Assembly: GCA_902787975.1 (NCBI GenBank)
Contig: CADAIP010000002.1
Coordinates: forward strand, 62,001-126,000
Direction: 5' to 3'
Length of the DNA: 64,000 nt
Source of the DNA: Oscillospiraceae bacterium
GTDB lineage: Bacteria; Bacillota; Clostridia; Saccharofermentanales; Saccharofermentanaceae
This document shows, piece by piece, positions 35,848 to 45,354 of this stretch. A program made the translations under genes and the position numbers. Under the pieces are notes generated by a model. The model worked only from the letters and a program-made list of their open reading frames with translations. It did no database searches and had not been told where the DNA came from. How positions within the stretch are numbered: position 1 is the first letter of the stretch; every line of letters starts with the position of its first letter.

Positions 35848-37530
35848 TCATAACACACTTATCATTCTGTTAAATGCGCAAACTACGGCACGAACGGAAG
35901 ATTTTGTGACTGAGCTTGAGACACCGGCACCGATATAAGTCTGTTTATTGGCTTTGTTGGTGATCTCGATGTATGTAATAGCCGCAGAGTCTGAACCTGA
36001 CTTCATGGCGTGCTCTGAATAGTTCGAGATAGAAAACTCAATGCCCGTATACTTGCAGAAAGCATTGACAAAAGCATCCAAGAGACCGTTACCCCTGCCG
36101 TTGATGTTGACTTCTTCACCGTTATAGGTAATCAATGCATCAACAGTGGATACCTGGTCGCTGTCCTGCTGCTCCGAGAAGTTCTTCAGGCCATAAGGCT
36201 CTAATACATTAATGAACTTATCGTCAAAGAGGTCGAATACCTGCTGGGGCGTAAGCTCGTTCTCAGTACCGTTCTCCTCTGTTGCAGCCTTAACGACAGG
36301 CAGGAAATCACGCTGGAAACGCTTAGGCAGCTGTACACCGAAATATGTCTCCATGACATAAGCGATACCGCCTCTTCCGGACTGGGAATTGATCCTGATG
36401 ATAGGCTCATACTCTCTGCCGACGTCTTTGGGATCGATAGGAAGATAAGGAACAGCCCAAATGGCATCGTTTCTTTCTTCCATCTTCTTTCGTCCCTTAT
36501 TGATTGCATCCTGATGAGAACCCGAGAATGCGGTAAATACGAGCTTTCCTGCCCAAGGATGTCTGGGCTCTACCTTCATGCCGGTGAGTTCTTCATAGAT
36601 ATCAATGGTCTTGTTCATGTCAGAGAAATCAAGCCCGGGATTGATTCCGAGCATCATCATGTTAATGGCAAGAGTAATAAGGTCAACGTTACCGGTTCTT
36701 TCACCGTTTCCGAAAAGCGTACCCTCTACCCTGTCACCGCCTGCCATGAGTCCGAACTCTGATGTAGCAACAGCGGTTCCTCTGTCATTATGCGTATGAA
36801 GGGAAACGATTATGGAGTCTCTCCACTTCGTATTTCTGCAGAAATACTCGATCTGGTCGGCATATACGTTTGCTGTCTGATATTCGACTGTCTCAGGAAG
36901 GTTGATTATTACCTTGTTCTCAGGCGTCGGTTTCCAGCAGTCAAGGACCGAATCACAGATCTTAACGGAAAAATCAAGCTCAGTATCAGAGAATGCCTCA
37001 GGCGAATACTCAAGAATAAACTTTGTTCCGCTCGTATCCTCATTGATCCTGTCGATGATCATTTTCGCGCCTTCAACAGCAAGATTGATGCATTCATCGC
37101 ACGAAAAACCGAAAACTACATCTCTGTGGAGCATGCTCGTGGCATTATAGAGATGGATAATTACCGAAGGAGCACCCTTTACGGCTTCCATAGTCTTATC
37201 GATAATGTGGCTTCTCGACTGAGTAAGTACCTGGATGGCAACATCATCGGGAATGAGGTCGTTGTCTATCAGATATCTGCAGAAGTTATAGTCTGTATCA
37301 GATGCGGCAGGAAAACCGATCTCGATCTGTTTAAAGCCTACTGAACAGAGATATTGGAAGAACTCTACCTTCTGTTCAAGTGTCATCGGAACTTCCAATG
37401 CCTGATTACCGTCTCTCAGATCAACAGAACACCAGATTGGTGCTTTTGTGATCTTTGCTGCAGGCCACTTACGGTCCGGCAGGTCAACTGTCGGATGAGC
37501 CTTATATCTGCGGTAATTCATGTCAGCCAT
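35848..37530 (-). CDS. leuA: 2-Isopropylmalate synthase (long, type 2)
   Basis: A 560-residue LeuA, condensing acetyl-CoA and 2-oxoisovalerate in the first committed step of leucine synthesis. The aldolase-type barrel has WCSVDLRDGNQALEVPM (metal Asp and Arg), QIEIGFPAASDTDYNF and the metal His-x-His in SLHTHNDRGTAVATSE. The C-terminal regulatory domain (about 425-560) ends AVVCAFNRMISVL. The HPTVDLPDRKWP N-terminus and the length are typical of the type 2 enzymes found in actinobacteria, fungi and some clostridia. It starts behind GGAGGAA. No T-box or leader fits in the 29 bases after murD, and other leu genes are absent here. Confidence 0.95.
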   Translation of the reverse strand: MADMNYRRYKAHPTVDLPDRKWPAAKITKAPIWCSVDLRDGNQALEVPMTLEQKVEFFQYLCSVGFKQIEIGFPAASDTDYNFCRYLIDNDLIPDDVAIQVLTQSRSHIIDKTMEAVKGAPSVIIHLYNATSMLHRDVVFGFSCDECINLAVEGAKMIIDRINEDTSGTKFILEYSPEAFSDTELDFSVKICDSVLDCWKPTPENKVIINLPETVEYQTANVYADQIEYFCRNTKWRDSIIVSLHTHNDRGTAVATSEFGLMAGGDRVEGTLFGNGERTGNVDLITLAINMMMLGINPGLDFSDMNKTIDIYEELTGMKVEPRHPWAGKLVFTAFSGSHQDAINKGRKKMEERNDAIWAVPYLPIDPKDVGREYEPIIRINSQSGRGGIAYVMETYFGVQLPKRFQRDFLPVVKAATEENGTENELTPQQVFDLFDDKFINVLEPYGLKNFSEQQDSDQVSTVDALITYNGEEVNINGRGNGLLDAFVNAFCKYTGIEFSISNYSEHAMKSGSDSAAITYIEITNKANKQTYIGAGVSSSVTKSSVRAVVCAFNRMISVL

Positions 37531-37559
37531 AAACTTTCCTCCACCCTGAAGCTTATAAC

Positions 37560-39053
37560 TTATTTAAGTTCATTTACGAGGTCTCTGAACATATCTCCTC
37601 TATGTTCAAAGTGCCTGAAATGGTCGTAGGACGTACCTATAGAGGACATAATAACAATCTCTCCGGGTTTTGCCCACTCTCTTGCCTTATTCAATGCTTC
37701 CTTATATGCATTTACGACATTGTCGCGGGTCTCAGGGAATTCATATACATCGCCTTCCTTATCGGGAATGCGGTAGATCTCATATTTGCGTCCGTTTGCT
37801 TCCTTCTCAATGATATCGGTAACTAGACCGGCATTTGATCCGTATATGATGATCCTGTCGCAGACATTAAGTATCGAATCTCCAAGGCCTGTATAGATGC
37901 ATTTCTTATCAGCACCGCCGCAGATGAGGACGCCTTTCTCGTTGCGTGCCGCAAGGGCCTTCATGGTATTGAGAGAACGGTTCGGTGATGTATCGATCGA
38001 AGAGTTATACCACCTTACACCATCTAATTCCCTGATGAACTCGATCCTGTGAGGAACGCCCTTAAAGTTCTTTGCCACATATGCAATGTCCTCAGGCTTT
38101 ACATAGTCGATAACTGCGCAAGTTGCAGCCAGGAAATTCTCAACATTATGTTCACCGGGGATAAATATCTCATCCACGCCGCAGATATCTGTTTTCGAGC
38201 CTTTGTCCTCATAAATGAGCCTGCCGTTCTCAACATAAGCCCTGCGGTAAAGCGGCGAATCTGTTCTCATTACATTTGCCTTATCAGCAGAGAACAGATC
38301 GACTCTTGATCTTGCGACATCCTTCATGTCGTAAGTAAGATCACAGCCAGCATTGAGAACGACCTTGCCGAAAGGCCCCTGGTTTCTGAAAATGTTGACC
38401 TTAGCCTGGATGTACTCATCGTAATCCGTATGGAAATCCAGATGATTCGGCGTAATGTTCGTTATTACCGCAACATCAGCAGGTGTCTTCATGCCCAAAA
38501 GCTGGAAAGAAGACAACTCAAGAACGACCATGTCATCAGACCACATCTGATTGACCTTGTCGAGCAAAGGAGTTCCGATATTTCCGCCTACCCAGACGGT
38601 ATAGCCTGAATTCTTCAGGATCTCTGCCGTAAGTGTAGTAGTTGTAGTCTTACCGTCAGAACCTGTGATCGCGAAGATCTGTGCAGGACAGAGATTCATG
38701 AAAAGTTCCATCTCTGTCGTAAGAATGGAGCCCTTTTCCTTAAGCGCCTGAAGTTCGGGAGTCTCAAATCTCATCTTGGGAGTCTTGAAAACGATGTCAT
38801 AGAAATCATCATTAAGATGAGAAAGATAATTCTCACCCAAAGACCATTCAATTCCTTCAGCGCAATCAGACAAAGCCTCGATATTCTTCTTAAGCATGGG
38901 ATCGTCTGCAGTATTCTTATCGCAGGCGGTAACCTTGCATCCCAAAGAAACAAGCCATCTGATCAATGGTGTATTTGATATTCCGACACCGATAACGGCA
39001 GCTTTCTTGCCGTTAATAAATTCCTTAAAATCATCAAATCTTAAGTTGCTCAT
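37560..39053 (-). CDS. murD: UDP-N-acetylmuramoylalanine--D-glutamate ligase
   Basis: A 497-residue Mur ligase that adds D-glutamate to the peptidoglycan precursor. N-terminal Rossmann-like AAVIGVGISNTPLIRWLVSLGCKVTACDKN, central P-loop FAITGSDGKTTTTTLTAEIL, the VVLELSSFQLLG block, NITPNHLDFH and the C-terminal VRWYNSSIDTSPNRSLNTMKA and CGGADKK blocks are MurD-like. The frame is open to 39161 through the end of the ABC gene; AGGAGA five bases before the ATG at 39053 decides the start. It is isolated from the usual division/cell wall cluster, next to an ABC exporter. MurD activity is likely, though other Mur-type ligases share the motifs. Confidence 0.9.
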   Translation of the reverse strand: MSNLRFDDFKEFINGKKAAVIGVGISNTPLIRWLVSLGCKVTACDKNTADDPMLKKNIEALSDCAEGIEWSLGENYLSHLNDDFYDIVFKTPKMRFETPELQALKEKGSILTTEMELFMNLCPAQIFAITGSDGKTTTTTLTAEILKNSGYTVWVGGNIGTPLLDKVNQMWSDDMVVLELSSFQLLGMKTPADVAVITNITPNHLDFHTDYDEYIQAKVNIFRNQGPFGKVVLNAGCDLTYDMKDVARSRVDLFSADKANVMRTDSPLYRRAYVENGRLIYEDKGSKTDICGVDEIFIPGEHNVENFLAATCAVIDYVKPEDIAYVAKNFKGVPHRIEFIRELDGVRWYNSSIDTSPNRSLNTMKALAARNEKGVLICGGADKKCIYTGLGDSILNVCDRIIIYGSNAGLVTDIIEKEANGRKYEIYRIPDKEGDVYEFPETRDNVVNAYKEALNKAREWAKPGEIVIMSSIGTSYDHFRHFEHRGDMFRDLVNELK

Positions 39054-39063
39054 ATTTTCTCCT

Positions 39064-40785
39064 TTATCCGGATATGTACGAAGCATAAAGCTTACTGTAG
39101 AATCCGCCGTTTGCGATAAGCTCATCGTGTGTTCCGATCTCTGATACCTTGCCGGCATCAATTACAACGATCTTGTCACAGTTAGTGATCTGTGAGAGCC
39201 TGTGCGCAATTATAATACTTGTTCTGCCGTTCAGAAGCTTTTTTACAGCCTTCTGGATACGGTCTTCGGTAACGACGTCAACCGAAGAGGTAGCTTCATC
39301 AAGGATCATTATCGAAGGATCTGAGGCCATTGCCCTGGCAATTGTCAGAAGCTGCTTCTGACCTTCGGATATATCATCCCTGTCGTTATCGATCATTTCA
39401 TTATAACGCTTTGGTAATTTTCTGATAAAAGAATCAGAACCAGACTTCTTGCCAGCATCGAAAACCTGTTCATCCGTGATATGAGGGCCAGAGAATCTGA
39501 TATTCTCCATGACCGTATCATCAGCAAGCCATGTATCCTGCGTTACAAATCCTATATAGTGTCTGAGTTCTGACCTCGGAATATCCTTGATAGACTTGCC
39601 GTTAATCAAGATATCGCCTGAATCAGGCTCATAGTAACGCATAAGAAGATTTATAAGTGTCGTTTTGCCGCATCCCGTAGGACCTGCAATCGCAAAGGAT
39701 TCGCCCTTGCCGACCTTAAACGAAATATCCTTAAGAACCGGCTTGCCCTCAACATAAGAAAATGAAACATTTCTAAACTCTATGTCAAACTGCTTATTCT
39801 TATCAGGAAGCTTATCTGCTGCCTTCTCTTCCGGTATCTCTTCGCTGTCAAGATAATCGAATATTCTCGCAAGACATGCAAAGCTGTCGGTAAGCTCAGT
39901 ATATACGGCAGTAAGGTCATTTATAGGCTTCATGAACTGGTTAGCATATGCCAGAAGTGACATCAAAGCACCGATGGAGATGGCTCCGCCGATTCCTGCA
40001 TAACAGCCTGACAAAACAACACCTGCGTAAATAAGCGCATTTACGAATCTCGATGAAGGATTACTTATAGATGATAAGAACGTAGCCTTTGTGGATGTCT
40101 TGCGGTATTCGCTGTTAAGCTTATCAAAGCCTTCGATCCTTGCATCAGTAACGTTATATATCCTGCATTCTCTGAAGTTCTTAACAGATTCACCTACATA
40201 TGCCGTCTGCTGTGATCTGATCTTTGCCTGGGCAGCAAATGACTTATATGCGCCTTTTGCGATCAGGTAGGATACTGCAATAGATACAGGCGTGAAAACA
40301 ACAACGATAAGAGAGATCTTCCAGTTGATATAGAACATAACCGCAAGTGTTATCAATACCGTTGCTATGCCTGAAGCAAACTGGTTAAGGAACATCAGCA
40401 TACCGTCGGATACAGTCTCAACATCGCTGATTATGAAGCTCTGCAGCTTACCTGCGGATGTCTTATCAATATAAGACATCTTTACCCTGTGCATTTTCGC
40501 ATAAGTCGCATTTCTCAAATTAAGACCAATTGAATATGCTACACGGTTATTCATCTTGATCAGCGCAAACTGCAAAATGGCCGCAGCTGCGATAAGTCCT
40601 ACGATTATCACGATATATGTGATAAGAACATCCATGTTCCCAAGATTATCAATGGCCTTTCCGGCAAAGAATGGAATGGCAACTGTTGCCGCACCATAAA
40701 AAACACCTATAAAGACAGACAGAACCGCTATAGCAGAAGATCCTTTTAAGAATGAGAACAGGCGCTTTATTGTCTTAGTATTCAT
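39064..40785 (-). CDS. ABC exporter half-transporter, subunit with intact Walker B
   Basis: A 573-residue protein: six membrane spans (about 1-310) and a nucleotide-binding domain. Walker A is AGPTGCGKTTLINLL; Walker B ends with a catalytic glutamate, SIMILDEATSSVD; but its signature motif is degenerate, ISEGQKQLLTIARA, with Glu for the first Gly of LSGGQ. It overlaps the upstream half-transporter by four bases (ATGA). The partner has the reverse defects, so the two form a heterodimer with one consensus and one degenerate ATP site, as in TM287/TM288-type exporters. The substrate, a lipid, peptide or drug, is unknown. Confidence 0.93.
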   Translation of the reverse strand: MNTKTIKRLFSFLKGSSAIAVLSVFIGVFYGAATVAIPFFAGKAIDNLGNMDVLITYIVIIVGLIAAAAILQFALIKMNNRVAYSIGLNLRNATYAKMHRVKMSYIDKTSAGKLQSFIISDVETVSDGMLMFLNQFASGIATVLITLAVMFYINWKISLIVVVFTPVSIAVSYLIAKGAYKSFAAQAKIRSQQTAYVGESVKNFRECRIYNVTDARIEGFDKLNSEYRKTSTKATFLSSISNPSSRFVNALIYAGVVLSGCYAGIGGAISIGALMSLLAYANQFMKPINDLTAVYTELTDSFACLARIFDYLDSEEIPEEKAADKLPDKNKQFDIEFRNVSFSYVEGKPVLKDISFKVGKGESFAIAGPTGCGKTTLINLLMRYYEPDSGDILINGKSIKDIPRSELRHYIGFVTQDTWLADDTVMENIRFSGPHITDEQVFDAGKKSGSDSFIRKLPKRYNEMIDNDRDDISEGQKQLLTIARAMASDPSIMILDEATSSVDVVTEDRIQKAVKKLLNGRTSIIIAHRLSQITNCDKIVVIDAGKVSEIGTHDELIANGGFYSKLYASYISG

Positions 40786-42503
40786 ACGGCGCCTCCCTTG
40801 ATCTGCAGGGAATTCATGTATCTGTAGTTCTCAGATATCTTCAGGAGTTCTTCATGGGGAGCAACGGCTTCGATCTTACCGTCATCCATTAGGATTATCC
40901 TGTCGCAGTTCATACATGTCCTTACCTTCTGTGAGATAAGGATAACCGTCGGCTTTTGAGCAAGATCATCAAGATTTCCGAGAAGTCTTTTCTCTGTTCC
41001 CCAGTCCAAAGCTGAAGTTGAGTCATCCAGGATAACAAGACCGGGCTTTCCGGCTAATGCTCTTGCGATTCCGATCCTTTGTCTCTGACCTCCTGACAGT
41101 CCTGCACCGCCGTCAGAGATCTCATAATCAAGACCTTCAGACTTGGTTTTGACTACATCATCACTGCAGGATAATCTGCACGCTTCGTTGATGTCGTTAT
41201 CAGTAAGTGATGTTCTTCCGACAGTAATATTGTCTTTCAAAGAACCTTTAAACAGTCTTGTTTTCTGAAGACTCATGCCAACAGAAGAAGAAAGACTTGC
41301 AAGTGAGATATCTCTTATATTGATGCCATCAAGTGCTACTTCACCTTCAGTAGGATCGTATATGCCGGCGATAAGTGATGCGGCAGTTGATTTTCCGCAG
41401 CCGGTACTGCCTATGATGCCGATGGTCTCACCCGGTTTAATATCAATAGAGAAATCCTTAACGGATTCTTCGTTGTTGCCCTGGTATGTGAAAGAGACAT
41501 TCTTCAAAGAAACCGCAACGGGTTTTGAAGGTTCAAGTGTCTTTGTACCTTTACTTGCAGTACTTACTACATCAGTAAGCCCCTCTGCCCTCTTAAGACA
41601 TGCATATGCTCTTGATACGGATACAATGAGGTTAGCAAGCTTAACGAGCTCGATAAGTATTTGGGACATGTAGTTATAAAGAGCTACCACCTGTCCGTCA
41701 GTAAGATCGCCGATATTAAAATGAACAGCTCCTCTATAGATAAGCAGACAGATACCGAGGTTAACTACTGCATAAGTAAGCGGATTAAGCCACGAAGCAA
41801 AGTCAGAAGCTTTTATCTGAGCAGTCTTAAGAATGCTGCTCTTGGCTTCGAATTTAGAATAATCGTCGGCAGTCTTATTGAATCCTCTGATCACCCTCTC
41901 ACCTGCAATGCCGTTGGAAGTCTTTTTAACAAGACTGTCCAATCCTTCTCTTGCCTGCTTATGACGAAGGATAGAGAGCTTCATGTTAAGACCGATGACG
42001 ACAGCCATAAGAGCCGTACATACAATGAAGATCAATGACATTGAAGGCTTAACGACAGCAGCCATAATGCAGGCGCCGACAACGATAAAAGGAGATCTCA
42101 AAAGAAGTCTTAAGAACAGATTGATGCCGGTCTGGATCTGATTGACATCAGAAGTCATAAGCGTGACCATGCTCGAAGAACCTATCTTCTCATAATCACT
42201 TATGGAAAGTGTCTGAAGTTTATCGTGAAGGCTCTTTCTGATACCAGACGAGATGCCGCAAGCAGAATAAGCAGCAAAATACTGGGCAGTTATGGCACTT
42301 GCAAATCCCACAACAGCAAACAAAGCCAGTATCGGCACATGAGTCCAGACATAATGCATGTCAGCCTGCTTGATACCGTTATCGATAATGCCTGCTACGA
42401 TAAGCGGAACGGTCAATTCAAAGCATGCTTCAAGAAGCTTAAATACCGGGCTTAAGATCGAAGCAGCTTTATATTTGCCAATGTGATCGAAAATAAGCTT
42501 CAT
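40782..42503 (-). CDS. ABC exporter half-transporter, subunit with degenerate Walker B
   Basis: A 573-residue partner of the next gene: transmembrane domain about 1-310 and nucleotide-binding domain. Walker A GIIGSTGCGKSTAASLIAG and the signature GLSGGQRQRIGIARALA are perfect, but the catalytic glutamate after Walker B is aspartate (LVILDDSTSALD). This is the TM287-like degenerate arrangement. It begins 6 bases after the amidohydrolase stop and overlaps its partner's start. Confidence 0.93.
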   Translation of the reverse strand: MKLIFDHIGKYKAASILSPVFKLLEACFELTVPLIVAGIIDNGIKQADMHYVWTHVPILALFAVVGFASAITAQYFAAYSACGISSGIRKSLHDKLQTLSISDYEKIGSSSMVTLMTSDVNQIQTGINLFLRLLLRSPFIVVGACIMAAVVKPSMSLIFIVCTALMAVVIGLNMKLSILRHKQAREGLDSLVKKTSNGIAGERVIRGFNKTADDYSKFEAKSSILKTAQIKASDFASWLNPLTYAVVNLGICLLIYRGAVHFNIGDLTDGQVVALYNYMSQILIELVKLANLIVSVSRAYACLKRAEGLTDVVSTASKGTKTLEPSKPVAVSLKNVSFTYQGNNEESVKDFSIDIKPGETIGIIGSTGCGKSTAASLIAGIYDPTEGEVALDGINIRDISLASLSSSVGMSLQKTRLFKGSLKDNITVGRTSLTDNDINEACRLSCSDDVVKTKSEGLDYEISDGGAGLSGGQRQRIGIARALAGKPGLVILDDSTSALDWGTEKRLLGNLDDLAQKPTVILISQKVRTCMNCDRIILMDDGKIEAVAPHEELLKISENYRYMNSLQIKGGAV

Positions 42504-42509
42504 ATCTTA

Positions 42510-43772
42510 TCAGGCAAGATCTTTCTTAAACTTATTGCATTCACGGATAACTTCATCAAGATCGATAGTTTTATACTGACCGTCTTCATAAAGGATCTTA
42601 CCGTCGATCATGGTCATCTTAACTACGGAATTGTCAGCGCTGTAGATGATATTCCTTACGACATTGTTTTCAGGCTGCATCGAAGGCTTATTCATGTCGA
42701 TCATGATAACATCAGCCTTCTTGCCTTCAGCTAAAACATCAGATTCATTAAGTCCCATGCAAAGTGCGCCGCCGGAAGTTCCCGCCTTAAGGATCTTAAA
42801 AGGATCAACTGCAGCAGCATTATTAGTCTCAACATTGGAAAGAACTGTATCAAGATACATCTCACGGAACATAGAAAGAGCATTATTGGAGCCAGCTCCG
42901 TCAGTACCGATTGCGATATTCATATCTTTTTCGATGAATTTGTAAACCGGTGTAATTCCGCTTGCGAGCTTTAAATTGGAACATGCATTGAACACCGACC
43001 AAAGGTTTCTCTTCTTAAAGATATCCCTGTCTTCATCAGTAAACCATACACAATGGAATCCGCCTCCGCCGAAATCAAAGATACCGAGCTTATCAAAAAG
43101 GACAGCGGGAGTAATTCCGTATCTTTCCTTGCACCCTTCAACCTCAGCAGAAGTCTCAGAAATATGCGTAAATACAGGCGCTTCATACTTATGGGCAAGA
43201 TCCGAAATAAATTTTAGGTTATTCTCGTTTGTCGTATATTCGGCATGGAAACCATAAATGAATGAAACGAGAGGATCATAATCATTCAGGGATTCATAAT
43301 AGCCTTCAAGCTCTTCCATTCCGCCAAAATCATTTGCAGCACCACAGAAAACATGTCTGAATCCGGTCTCTACTGCAGCCTTGGCTGAAGCTTCCTTATG
43401 AAAATACATGTCAAAACATGATGTAACACCACCGGAAAGATAATCGGCATATGCAAGTTTTGAAAACCAGTATACATGTTCGGGAATGAGTTTGTTTTCT
43501 CTCGGGAATATAGCCTTGAAGAGCCAGTCGTTAAGACAATACTCATCAGCAAGAGATCTGGAAAAAGTCATGGCTGAATGTGTATGCGCATTCTTAAGGC
43601 CGGGCATGAGAAGGTTGCCTTTGCAGTCGATCTCACGGTCAAATGTCTTGTCTGCTTTTTGGACAGCCGGACCAATATATGAAATGCGGTCATTTACAGT
43701 CCACAGTTCACCTTCGATAATGTTCTCATCCTTCATGGTAAGGATTCTTGCGTTATAAAATCGAATTGCCAT
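42510..43772 (-). CDS. Amidohydrolase of the MTA/SAH deaminase-chlorohydrolase group
   Basis: A 420-residue metal-dependent deaminase. Metal ligands are visible in PGLKNAHTHSAMTFSRS, IYGFHAEYTT, VFTHISETSAEVEGC and IAIGTDGAGSNNALSMF. The pattern is that of the MtaD/SsnA/TrzN group that removes an amino group from 5'-methylthioadenosine, S-adenosylhomocysteine or guanine-like rings; the substrate cannot be fixed from the sequence. The C-terminal MIDGKILYEDGQYKTIDLDEV strand pair closes the composite domain. It sits between cardiolipin synthase and the ABC exporter. Confidence 0.85.
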   Translation of the reverse strand: MAIRFYNARILTMKDENIIEGELWTVNDRISYIGPAVQKADKTFDREIDCKGNLLMPGLKNAHTHSAMTFSRSLADEYCLNDWLFKAIFPRENKLIPEHVYWFSKLAYADYLSGGVTSCFDMYFHKEASAKAAVETGFRHVFCGAANDFGGMEELEGYYESLNDYDPLVSFIYGFHAEYTTNENNLKFISDLAHKYEAPVFTHISETSAEVEGCKERYGITPAVLFDKLGIFDFGGGGFHCVWFTDEDRDIFKKRNLWSVFNACSNLKLASGITPVYKFIEKDMNIAIGTDGAGSNNALSMFREMYLDTVLSNVETNNAAAVDPFKILKAGTSGGALCMGLNESDVLAEGKKADVIMIDMNKPSMQPENNVVRNIIYSADNSVVKMTMIDGKILYEDGQYKTIDLDEVIRECNKFKKDLA

Positions 43773-43794
43773 TATTTTGATCCTTTCTGTTATA

Positions 43795-45354
43795 TCAGAG
43801 CAAAGGAGCCCAAAGTCTTAAGATTGACTTTAAGAACCTTACGACAACGTTGGGGCTTCTGCTGTATTTTTCGGTTACGTTACGGCACTCCTCAAAGGAA
43901 TTAACGAAATCATCTTTTATATCTGCAATGCAGTCTGTCTTAAACATGTAAACCGCATTCTCAAAGTGATGGTAAAGGCTTCTGAAATCAAGATTGATGG
44001 TTCCTACAACAGCGCATTTATCATCGCAGATACATGTCTTTGTATGGTTAAAACCGGGCGTATATTCAAAGATCTGAACGCCGCTTGTAACGAGCATGTT
44101 GTAATAAGACCTTGTTACGTGATAAGTAAACTTCTTATCAGGAATGCCCGGTGTCATGATCCTTACGTCAACGCCTCTTTTTGAAGCAATCTGCAAAGCT
44201 CTGGCAAGCTCATCGGAAAGAACGAGATAAGGAGTCATGAACCAGCAGTAATCCTGGGCATTGTTGATCATATTGAGATACACGTTCTCGCCAATCGGTT
44301 CGTTATCAAGAGGGCTGTCACAATAAGGAACGCAATATCCTTTGGCACCGGGAACGGGATCTATCTCAACAGGCTCAAACATGAGCATGTTATCATCCTT
44401 GGTCTTAAGATCTGCAAAGTTCCACATCTCGACAAACATTGCAGTTAAGCTCTGGACAGCGGGACCCACAAGCTTAATGCCGTTGTCTTTCCAGTGTCCA
44501 TACGGATTAACCATATTGAAATATTCATCAGCAATATTATATCCGCCTGTATAACCGACTTTGCCGTCTACGACCATGATCTTTCTGTGGTCACGGTTAT
44601 TCATAAAGAGAGACAAAACAGGATAAGCAGGATTAAATGCGTTGCACTTGATGCCTTCAGATTCAAGGAGCTTTACGAATTGTCTGCTGATAAAAGTAAA
44701 TGAACCCACATCGTCGTAAAGGACTCTGCAGTCAACCCCTGCAGCAGCTCTTTCCTTCAATGCTTCATGAAGCGGCTCAAAAGCTTCCTTTGTCTCTATC
44801 GCGTGATACTCGATATAAACAAACTTTTTAGCCTTCTTAATGTCTTCGATCTGTTCTTTATAGCAGTCGTAAGCAACCGGATAGTACTTAATGTCCGTTC
44901 CGTCATAAATCGGGAAATTGAAATTCCTGAGATACTTGGCATTTGATGCTCTGGCAGGGTCTTCAGCTCTCATCTTTTCATAAAGATGATCGTTATAGTT
45001 CAGATGGCTGAAAACCATGAGATCAACCTGAGCGAGCCTCTTCTTGATCTTATGCTTAGAACTGCTGAAGTTGTTAAGCACATAAAATAACAGACCCGGA
45101 ACAGGCAATGCGAGGATAGCAATTACCCATATCAGCTTGAATGCACCATTGTGGTCTCTTGAATTAATACCAAGAACAACGATTACGGACAAAACTCTGA
45201 CTGCGATATCGATCGGCGGGAATATATTGCCCAGATAAATAAGGAGAACGACAAAAACAGCAATCTCCGCAAGAACAAACAGACCGAAGATTATAATTCT
45301 TCCGACGCTGTTCTTGATCGCAGATTTCTTTTCTACCGTTCTCTTTGAGCTCAT
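43795..45354 (-). CDS. cls: Cardiolipin synthase (phospholipase D family)
   Basis: A 519-residue membrane enzyme that joins two phosphatidylglycerols to cardiolipin. Two N-terminal spans (about 17-45 and 50-95, including a PLDc_N-like ILALPVPGLLFYVLNN) precede two HKD motifs: HRKIMVVDGKVGYTGGYN and HTKTCICDDKCAVVGTINLDFRS. Spacing and order are those of bacterial Cls. It follows the M18 peptidase with a one-base overlap (TAATG). Confidence 0.94.
   Translation of the reverse strand: MSSKRTVEKKSAIKNSVGRIIIFGLFVLAEIAVFVVLLIYLGNIFPPIDIAVRVLSVIVVLGINSRDHNGAFKLIWVIAILALPVPGLLFYVLNNFSSSKHKIKKRLAQVDLMVFSHLNYNDHLYEKMRAEDPARASNAKYLRNFNFPIYDGTDIKYYPVAYDCYKEQIEDIKKAKKFVYIEYHAIETKEAFEPLHEALKERAAAGVDCRVLYDDVGSFTFISRQFVKLLESEGIKCNAFNPAYPVLSLFMNNRDHRKIMVVDGKVGYTGGYNIADEYFNMVNPYGHWKDNGIKLVGPAVQSLTAMFVEMWNFADLKTKDDNMLMFEPVEIDPVPGAKGYCVPYCDSPLDNEPIGENVYLNMINNAQDYCWFMTPYLVLSDELARALQIASKRGVDVRIMTPGIPDKKFTYHVTRSYYNMLVTSGVQIFEYTPGFNHTKTCICDDKCAVVGTINLDFRSLYHHFENAVYMFKTDCIADIKDDFVNSFEECRNVTEKYSRSPNVVVRFLKSILRLWAPLL

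Noticed and set aside
36790..37344. 184-codon plus-strand frame opposite leuA
   Set aside because: Entirely inside leuA, without a ribosome binding site or recognisable motif.
37531..37559. Leucine T-box or leader peptide upstream of leuA
   Set aside because: Only 29 bases separate murD and leuA, too short for either.
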